A program made the position numbers and the translations under genes. The notes under the pieces are model-generated. The model saw only the letters and a program-made list of their open reading frames with translations. It did not search any database and had not been told where the DNA came from. From UBA1231 sp045123185 (GTDB lineage Bacteria > Bacillota_I > Bacilli_A > ML615J-28 > CAG-313), in the NCBI GenBank assembly GCA_045123185.1, contig JBGVIL010000147.1, positions 1 to 9,483 of the forward strand: 9,483 bases of DNA, in the 5' to 3' direction. Shown piece by piece: positions 1 to 4,413 of the stretch (position 1 is its first letter; the number at the start of each line of letters is the position of its first letter).

Positions 1-127
1 CTGTGGTAAGAGTCTCTTTAAACAGTCGAGCTGTAACTTATAAGTAACAAATCCACAGTACAAGTAAATTATACCATAATAAATAAATAGAGTAATTGAT
101 CTATTATGATATACGTATATTATACAA
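1..127. other. Upstream non-coding leader of the accessory cassette
   Basis: No convincing coding region is seen here. The first six bases (CTGTGG, 1-6) are complementary to CCACAG at 53-58, and between them ACAG-tcgag-CTGT can form a small hairpin. This could be part of a structured RNA cut by the window edge, but I recognise no family. The right half contains the promoter of the first RNA element. Confidence 0.4.
96..123 (+). promoter_or_regulatory. Candidate promoter of RNA element copy 1
   Basis: TTGATC (96-101) and TATTAT (118-123) are separated by 16 bp, a reasonable sigma-A arrangement. The predicted start falls at about 128-131, exactly where the 75-nt structured element begins, which supports the element being the 5' end of a transcript. 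The AT-rich background makes single hexamers weak evidence; the position relative to the element is the stronger argument. Confidence 0.5.
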
Positions 128-221
128 GACTTATAGTCCCACACATCTTATAAAAAGATAGATACGGTAGCAGTAAGACATTGGAATGTGTCTATAAGTC
201 ATCTACGATGGCTTATTTTTT
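128..221 (+). ncRNA. Structured RNA element, copy 1 (small RNA or leader with built-in terminator)
   Basis: The conserved element is 128-202; the transcript probably ends in the U-tract at 216-221. The ends form a perfect 9-bp stem, GACTTATAG (128-136) with CTATAAGTC (192-200). Inside it, after a 4-nt bulge, ACACAT (141-146) pairs with ATGTGT (186-191), and CTTAT (147-151) can pair with GTAAG (173-177). The 3' strand of the outer stem can instead join the terminator at 194-216, so the two folds exclude each other, as in riboswitches and attenuators. A second copy at 1874-1948 has the same length with 80% identity. I compared it by eye with purine, preQ1, TPP, FMN, c-di-GMP, ZTP and fluoride riboswitch consensuses and saw no match. 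Function unknown. Confidence 0.6.
194..221 (+). terminator. Intrinsic terminator of RNA copy 1, overlapping the outer stem
   Basis: ATAAGTCAT (194-202) pairs with ATGGCTTAT (208-216) across the loop CTACG, giving nine pairs including one G-U, followed by a run of six T (216-221). Bases 194-200 are also the 3' strand of the element's outer stem, so termination and the closed element are alternative states. Confidence 0.75.
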
Positions 222-231
222 ATATTAAATG

Positions 232-276
232 GTTGATTATAAATCAACTTCATGATATAATATCAGTGGTAGGAGG
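232..276 (+). promoter_or_regulatory. Promoter, palindromic operator candidate and RBS of the KilA-N operon
   Basis: TTGATT (233-238), a 17-bp spacer and TATAAT (256-261, preceded by TGA as an extended -10) form a good sigma-A promoter downstream of the terminator, so the operon need not be read from the upstream RNA. The -35 box lies in the inverted repeat GTTGAT-tataa-ATCAAC (232-248), a typical position for a repressor operator. The XRE-type protein encoded second in the operon is the obvious candidate ligand. The predicted start (about 265-268) leaves a very short leader with AGGAGG at 271-276. Confidence 0.6.
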
Positions 277-284
277 TATAAATT

Positions 285-1109
285 ATGAGTAAAATAATTG
301 TTAAAGATAGAGAAGTTACTATTACAGGATTTAGTGATGATGATTATGTTAGTCTAACAGATATAGCGAAATTTTTAAATAATGACGATCCAAGATATCC
401 AATTCAAAATTGGATGAGATTAAAGGATACTATTGATTATATTGGACTATGGGAAATGTTAAACAATCCAAATTTTAACCGCGTCGAATTCGACACCTTT
501 AAAAAAGAATATGGACGTAATTCTTTTGTTATGACACCGTCAAAATGGATAAAATCTACAAACGCGATAGGGATTAAATCAAAAGCAGGAAAATATGGAG
601 GAGGAACATTTGCTCATAGGGATATAGCTTTAGAATTTGCTTCATGGATTTCTCCTGAAATTAAGTTATATATAATTAAGGAATTTCAAAGATTAAAGTC
701 ATTGGAGAGCGATAAATTAGAATGGCAAGGACAAAGATTGTTCGCTAAGTTAAACTACTTAATTAATACTGAGGCGATAAGTAAATATTTAATAACAGTA
801 AATTTAACAACAGAACAAAAAAATGATATTTATGCTAGCGAAGCAGATATACTAAATGTGGCTTTATTTGGTATGACAGCAAAAGAGTGGCGAGAATCTA
901 ATCCAAATATAGAAGGTAATATAAGAGATTACGCTTCTTCAATTGAACTAGCAATACTTTCTAATTTGGAATTTTACAATGCAAAACTTATAGAAGAAAA
1001 TATACCTCTAGAAACAAGACTAATTATATTAAACAATGAAGCAAACAAAGAAAAAGAATTGTTCAACAAAAATAATGAGAAAGAGTTAAAGATAACAAAC
1101 AATGAGTAA
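285..1109 (+). CDS. KilA-N domain protein
   Basis: A 274-residue protein. Residues about 8-117 match the KilA-N fold, a nucleic-acid-binding module first known from phage P1 KilA and large DNA viruses: 'YVSLTDIAKF' near residue 22, 'NWMRLKDTIDYIGLWE' near 42, 'TNAIGIKSKAGKYGGGTF' near 92, and the 'FASWISPEIKLYIIKEFQRL' segment near 118. The rest is a mostly helical region with 'ALFGMTAKEWRESNP' and 'GNIRDYASS' stretches, which I recall as conserved in bacterial proteins of this length, and a lysine/glutamate/asparagine-rich tail. The start follows AGGAGGT at 8 nt. Its end overlaps the next gene by 8 nt, so the two are translationally coupled. Family members are common in mobile and phage-derived islands; the role of this bacterial subfamily is not established. 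Binding to the operator or to the flanking RNAs is inference. Confidence 0.85.
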   Translation: MSKIIVKDREVTITGFSDDDYVSLTDIAKFLNNDDPRYPIQNWMRLKDTIDYIGLWEMLNNPNFNRVEFDTFKKEYGRNSFVMTPSKWIKSTNAIGIKSKAGKYGGGTFAHRDIALEFASWISPEIKLYIIKEFQRLKSLESDKLEWQGQRLFAKLNYLINTEAISKYLITVNLTTEQKNDIYASEADILNVALFGMTAKEWRESNPNIEGNIRDYASSIELAILSNLEFYNAKLIEENIPLETRLIILNNEANKEKELFNKNNEKELKITNNE

Positions 1110-1869
1110 ACTTGGAGATAAAATAAAACAAATAAGAATAAATGAAGGATTAAGCCAAGAAGCATTTGCTAAAGAACTTGGGTATACTTCTAAATCAACT
1201 ATTAATAAAATAGAAAAAGGTATTAATGAAATAAGTTATGATAAATTAATGCTCTTAATTGATAAATATAATTTAACGTTAGATCAAATATTTGAACATA
1301 ATGCTAATAATATACCATTACCTAAAAATACTAATTCAAATCTATACATTTCTTTTAGTGCAAGATCAAATGGAAATTCTGAAAATATAATAAAATATAT
1401 GATGAATGATAACGATACATTTATTAGTTTTAAAGATTTGTTTATTAATCAATGTAATAAATGTAATTATGAATGTATGACTATTAATAAATGTAAGTAT
1501 CGACATGATGATATTTATAATCTTCTTAGTAATAGCATTATATATAATAAAATTATTTTCGTGGTTCCTATGTATTGTGGAAATCCATCTTCACTATATT
1601 TTACACTTATAGAAAGAATGCAAGATTATTTTAATAATAATGAGACAAATTATCCATTATTTATTAGTAAATTACATATTATAGGAATATATGGATCAAA
1701 CGAAGAAACACCATTATTTATTCCGTTAATTTCTAGTATTTTAGATAATATAGATAAATGTTTGCCTATTCAAAGACATAAATATGAAATCAAAATGAAT
1801 GATTTAGTAATTAATAACAAATACATATTAAGATTGCTTGACATGTATAAAGTCAAAATGGGATTATAG
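1102..1869 (+). CDS. XRE-type HTH fused to an iron-sulfur flavoprotein-like flavodoxin domain
   Basis: A 255-residue two-domain protein. Residues about 7-63 are a Cro/C1-type helix-turn-helix ('LSQEAFAKELGYTSKSTINKIEKG'-like region at 17-40). A linker leads to an NADPH-dependent FMN reductase/flavodoxin-like domain (about 80-255): strand plus phosphate-binding loop 'SFSARSNGNSENI' at 84-96, a compact cysteine cluster C118-x2-C121-x3-C125-x5-C131 followed by the Asp136-Asp137 pair, and 'VPMYCGNPSSLYFTLIERM' at 155-173. Loop, cysteine cluster and this last motif occur in the same order as in archaeal and clostridial iron-sulfur flavoproteins, which bind FMN and a 4Fe-4S cluster. A redox- or flavin-sensing repressor is therefore the likely role (inference). 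No strong ribosome site is seen; translation probably restarts from the upstream gene through the ATGAGTAA overlap. Its 3' end contains the promoter of RNA copy 2. Confidence 0.75.
   Translation: MSKLGDKIKQIRINEGLSQEAFAKELGYTSKSTINKIEKGINEISYDKLMLLIDKYNLTLDQIFEHNANNIPLPKNTNSNLYISFSARSNGNSENIIKYMMNDNDTFISFKDLFINQCNKCNYECMTINKCKYRHDDIYNLLSNSIIYNKIIFVVPMYCGNPSSLYFTLIERMQDYFNNNETNYPLFISKLHIIGIYGSNEETPLFIPLISSILDNIDKCLPIQRHKYEIKMNDLVINNKYILRLLDMYKVKMGL
1838..1868 (+). promoter_or_regulatory. Candidate promoter of RNA element copy 2, inside the end of the flavoprotein gene
   Basis: A perfect TTGACA (1838-1843) lies in the last codons of the flavoprotein gene. The best -10 is GATTAT (1862-1867, 18-bp spacer), only a fair match. 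The predicted start (about 1874) coincides with the first base of the second 75-nt element, the same arrangement as at copy 1. Confidence 0.45.
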
Positions 1870-1873
1870 GAAA

Positions 1874-1959
1874 GACCTATAGTACCACACTTTTTATAAA
1901 ATAATAGATATTGTGGTCGTTAGGCATTAGAATGTGTCTATTAGTCATTTGATTTATAG
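1874..1959 (+). ncRNA. Structured RNA element, copy 2
   Basis: Bases 1874-1948 align without gaps to 128-202 with 60 of 75 identical. Best conserved are the 5' GACnTATAGT, CCACAC, TTATAAAA, ATAGATA and the 3' GAATGTGTCTAT-n-AGTCAT. The outer stem keeps seven of nine pairs, and the inner ACAC/GTGT helix is kept. As in copy 1, the 3' strand CTATTAGTC (1938-1946) can switch to a downstream hairpin, here with GATTTATAG (1951-1959, eight pairs including one G-U, loop ATTT), but no T-run follows. Either this copy has lost its terminator or transcription continues to the terminator near 2000. Function unknown. Confidence 0.55.
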
Positions 1960-1997
1960 TGAAAATATAACGATTTAAATATCAAAATCAAGGAATT

Positions 1998-2023
1998 ATG
2001 CATCTATTAAGGTGCATTTTTTT
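1998..2023 (+). terminator. Intrinsic terminator after the cassette
   Basis: ATGCATC (1998-2004), loop TATTAA, GGTGCAT (2011-2017; one G-U pair), then seven T (2017-2023). It would end transcripts of the KilA-N operon and of RNA copy 2, separating the cassette from the potassium genes. Confidence 0.8.
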
Positions 2024-2112
2024 ATTTTTAAGTAGAAAATAATTATATTATGTATATTTAATTTAGCTGCTATTAATTAATCCTATATAAATAAAATAAT
2101 ATAATGTAATTC

Positions 2113-2200
2113 ATCTTAATATAATCTTAACATTTAACCCATAACCTTAACATCTTCTTTATAGAATTTTTGATAAAATTATATTATAAAATAAAAGGTG
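2113..2200 (+). promoter_or_regulatory. Candidate response-regulator repeats, -10 box and RBS upstream of ktrB
   Basis: ATCTTAA occurs at 2113-2119 and 2124-2130, exactly 11 bp apart, the usual half-site spacing for OmpR/PhoB-family regulators; further TTAAC-type motifs lie at 2134-2139 and 2147-2152. A -10 candidate TATTAT (2182-2187) follows with only a weak -35 (about 2158-2163), as expected for an activated promoter. The KdpE-like regulator encoded at 6383 is the natural candidate binder. AAAGGTG at 2195-2200 is the ribosome site and fixes the ATG at 2207. Low sequence complexity limits certainty. Confidence 0.4.
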
Positions 2201-2206
2201 ATAAAT

Positions 2207-3535
2207 ATGTTCAAAAAAAGATTTCATTTATCAAAATTTAAAACTATTTTATTAGGTTATCTTTTTGTAATTGTGATGGGAGCTTTTTTACTTTCGTTAC
2301 CAATATCGTCTGCTAGTAAAACATGGACATCGTTTATAGATTCTATTTTTACATCAACTTCGGCAGTTTGTGTTACTGGTTTGGTTGTTTTTGATACTGC
2401 GACTCATTGGTCGATATTTGGACAAATAATAATTTTATTATTGATTCAAATTGGAGGAATGGGTGTTATAACTTTGGCCATTTCATTTCTTATGTTATCG
2501 GGAAAAAAGATAGGTTTATTTAGTAGGGATGCTCTAAAAGAATCAATATCAGCTTACAGTGTTGGTGGAATTGCTAGTTTAACAAAGTTTATTATAAAAG
2601 GAATACTAATTTTCGAATTATTAGGTGCAATAGTTATGATGCCATTTTTTTGTAAAGAATTTGGTTGGAATGGAGTATGGATGTCGATATTTCATTCTAT
2701 ATCGGCTTTTTGCAATGCTGGTTTTGATATAATGGGGAAATACTCTGGCGAGTTTTCATCTCTTACAATATTTTCATCAATGCCAATAATCAACATAATC
2801 GTATGCTTATTAATTGTTATTGGTGGTATTGGTTTTATTGTATGGAAAGATATGCATGATTATAAATTTAATTTTAAAAAATATAGATTACAATCAAAAG
2901 TTGTAATTATAATGTCTATAATTTTAATAATTTTACCAGGATTGTATTTTTTCTTTTTTGAATTCAATGAACTTCCATTAAAAGAAAGAATATTAGTCTC
3001 AATATTTCAATCAATTACTCCTAGAACTGCCGGATTTAACACAGTCAATCTTAATGGTGTAAGTGAAGTCGGATTAATAATTTTAGTAATTTTAATGTTA
3101 ATTGGAGGTTCACCAGGCTCTACTGCTGGTGGTATGAAAACATCAACTATAGCAGTTATATTTGCTTCTATAATTTCAGTATTTAAAAATAAAGGAAATG
3201 CTGAATTATTTAGAAAAAGAATTAGTGATGAAAATGTTAAAAAAGCATTTGCTATTTTTTTCTTATATTTATTTATATTCTTGTTTAGTGGATTAATAAT
3301 TAGTAAGATTGAAAATATTCCAGTATTGTCAGGGTTATTTGAAACAGCTTCTGCAATTGGTACAGTGGGACTTACCTTAGGTATTACTCCTTCATTATGC
3401 TTAGTATCTAAAATAATATTAATTATGTTGATGTTTTTTGGTAGAATAGGTGGATTGACACTGATATATGCAACATTAGGAGAAAGAAAAAAACAACTTT
3501 ATATTTATCCGCTAGAAAAAATTATGGTTGGTTAG
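2207..3535 (+). CDS. ktrB: KtrB/TrkH-type potassium uptake membrane subunit
   Basis: Integral membrane, ion-conducting subunit of a Trk/Ktr/HKT-superfamily K+ uptake system. The 442-residue length is close to Ktr B subunits (about 445) and shorter than TrkH. Four repeats of membrane helix, pore helix and filter are visible, with filter glycines in 'AVCVTGL' (Gly58), 'AFCNAGF' (Gly172), 'RTAGF' (Gly276) and 'IGTVGL' (Gly388). The 'GGSPGSTAGGMKTS' motif near residue 302, which contributes to the intramembrane gate in the family, is intact. I chose the ATG at 2207, six nt after AAAGGTG, over the in-frame GTG at 2198, which lies inside that ribosome site. The gene is followed directly by its RCK partner, whose Shine-Dalgarno overlaps this stop codon. 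K+ is the likely substrate; Na+ dependence cannot be read from the sequence. Confidence 0.93.
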   Translation: MFKKRFHLSKFKTILLGYLFVIVMGAFLLSLPISSASKTWTSFIDSIFTSTSAVCVTGLVVFDTATHWSIFGQIIILLLIQIGGMGVITLAISFLMLSGKKIGLFSRDALKESISAYSVGGIASLTKFIIKGILIFELLGAIVMMPFFCKEFGWNGVWMSIFHSISAFCNAGFDIMGKYSGEFSSLTIFSSMPIINIIVCLLIVIGGIGFIVWKDMHDYKFNFKKYRLQSKVVIIMSIILIILPGLYFFFFEFNELPLKERILVSIFQSITPRTAGFNTVNLNGVSEVGLIILVILMLIGGSPGSTAGGMKTSTIAVIFASIISVFKNKGNAELFRKRISDENVKKAFAIFFLYLFIFLFSGLIISKIENIPVLSGLFETASAIGTVGLTLGITPSLCLVSKIILIMLMFFGRIGGLTLIYATLGERKKQLYIYPLEKIMVG

Positions 3536-3544
3536 GAGGTTAGT

Positions 3545-4198
3545 ATGAAAAAGAAAACAATACTTTTAATTGGTTTAGGAAGATTTGGACTACATATAGC
3601 AAAAAAATTACATGAGCTAGGTCATGAGATTATGGCGGTTGATGTAAATGAAGAAAAAATTAATCAAGCAGTTCCATTTGTAACAGATGCACAGATTGGG
3701 AATAGTACAAATGAAGATTTTTTGAAATCTTTAGGAATTAATAATTATGATTTATGTATTGTAACGATAAGTGATGATTTCCAAAGTTCACTAGAAACAA
3801 CAAGTCTATTAAAGGAATTAGGAGCTAAAAAAGTTATATCTAGAGCTGAAAGAGATGGGCAAGCTAAATTTCTTTTAAGAAATGGTGCAGATGAAATTGT
3901 GTATCCAGAAAAACAACTTGCATCTTGGATAGCAATTAAATATAGTGCTGACCATATTTTAGACTATATTGAAATAGATAATGAGCATGCTATATTTGAA
4001 GTAAGTGTCCCTAAAGAATGGATAGGCAAAACTATTGGGGAAATAGATATTAGAAAAAAATATGGTATTAATATCTTAGGAATAAAAGATGAGAATAAGT
4101 TAAGTGTGGATGTTACTCCTTCGCAAGTTCTTAACTCTAAGTTATCTTTATTAGTAATAGGGGATTATAAAAAACTTCAAAGATGTTTCAAAATTTGA
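3545..4198 (+). CDS. ktrA: KtrA/TrkA-type RCK regulatory subunit of the potassium transporter
   Basis: A 217-residue cytosolic protein with one RCK_N (about 4-120) and one RCK_C domain (about 135-217), the normal size for KtrA. The nucleotide-binding loop GLGRFG (10-15) and the acidic residue ending the second strand ('MAVDVNE', about 31-37) mark the Rossmann fold; 'VTISDD' and 'VISRAERDGQAKFLLRNGADEIVYPE' are family segments. Such proteins form an octameric ring under the KtrB dimer and gate it in response to ATP/ADP or NAD(H); RCK_C of several Bacillota KtrA proteins also binds c-di-AMP. The start follows AGGAGGT (3534-3540), which overlaps the ktrB stop, so the two subunits are coupled. 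It ends in TGA, direct evidence that TGA is a stop in this organism. Confidence 0.93.
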   Translation: MKKKTILLIGLGRFGLHIAKKLHELGHEIMAVDVNEEKINQAVPFVTDAQIGNSTNEDFLKSLGINNYDLCIVTISDDFQSSLETTSLLKELGAKKVISRAERDGQAKFLLRNGADEIVYPEKQLASWIAIKYSADHILDYIEIDNEHAIFEVSVPKEWIGKTIGEIDIRKKYGINILGIKDENKLSVDVTPSQVLNSKLSLLVIGDYKKLQRCFKI

Positions 4199-4226
4199 TA
4201 TTTTTCTTATAGAAGGAGGATAGCTT

Positions 4227-4340
4227 ATGAAAGATATAATATTACTAATAATATTTTTAATATATGGAATAATGGGCTATTTTGTAATGAAAAAATTAGA
4301 TAAGTTTATTGATGATTTTAAAAAAAACAATAAAAAGTAA
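4227..4340 (+). CDS. Small single-span membrane protein in the potassium operon (37 residues)
   Basis: A short reading frame with a very strong ribosome site (AGGAGG at 4214-4219, ATG at 4227). The peptide starts 'MKDIILLIIFLIYGIMGYFV', one hydrophobic helix of about 18 residues, followed by a charged tail (KKLDKFIDDFKKNNKK). It has no match I can name. Position, 28 nt after ktrA and before the sensor kinase, suggests a role with the transporter or kinase, by analogy with the 29-residue KdpF peptide that stabilises KdpFABC; it is not recognisably KdpF. I have an uncertain memory of similar short frames next to trk/kdpD-like genes in other Bacillota. The single ATG frame, strong RBS and sensible topology make it likely to be real. 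Confidence 0.7.
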   Translation: MKDIILLIIFLIYGIMGYFVMKKLDKFIDDFKKNNKK

Positions 4341-4371
4341 AAATAAAAAGTTAGAAATTATATTGAAAAAA

Positions 4372-4380
4372 TGTTATAAT
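4372..4380 (+). promoter_or_regulatory. Extended -10 promoter candidate for the sensor-kinase operon
   Basis: TGTTATAAT (4372-4380) is a consensus extended -10 element, 33 nt upstream of the kinase start; no good -35 is seen at 17 bp. It would allow the kinase/regulator pair to be expressed apart from ktrBA. The 15-base string from 4371 to 4385 recurs exactly before the methyltransferase gene (7437-7451). Confidence 0.5.
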
Positions 4381-4413
4381 TAATCTATACAATTTTAAAT
4401 AAAGGAAAGAATT

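Larger units (their letters stand above)
128..1948. repeat. Direct repeat pair flanking the KilA-N/flavoprotein cassette
   Basis: The two 75-nt copies (128-202 and 1874-1948) are in the same orientation, 1746 bp apart, and bracket both genes with almost no other sequence. Recombination between them could delete the cassette and leave one copy. No transposase, integrase or target-site duplication is visible, so I call this a repeat-flanked cassette rather than an insertion sequence. Confidence 0.7.

Noticed and set aside
128..202. Purine-riboswitch or other known riboswitch identity for the repeated element, also on the reverse strand
   Set aside because: The reverse complement has a faintly similar ACTATAAGTC end and a CTACC string, but the paired arms and loop-loop contacts do not fit, and promoters and terminator support the + strand.
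483..494. Perfect 12-bp palindrome GTCGAATTCGAC inside the KilA-N gene
   Set aside because: A single in-frame occurrence coding for family residues with no promoter context; most likely chance.
128..1109. Type III toxin-antitoxin (ToxIN-like) reading of RNA, terminator, gene
   Set aside because: There are no tandem short repeats, and KilA-N is not an endoribonuclease of the ToxN/AbiQ type.
974..1165. Minus-strand hydrophobic frame of 63 residues
   Set aside because: It lies antisense to the lysine/asparagine-rich end of the KilA-N gene; its Leu/Phe/Ser-rich content is what the complement of such codons gives, and no ribosome site precedes it.
128..1948. Classical insertion sequence
   Set aside because: The repeats are direct, not inverted, no transposase is encoded, and no target duplication is seen.
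2198..2206. GTG start for ktrB adding three residues
   Set aside because: The GTG is part of the AAAGGTG ribosome site that serves the ATG at 2207.
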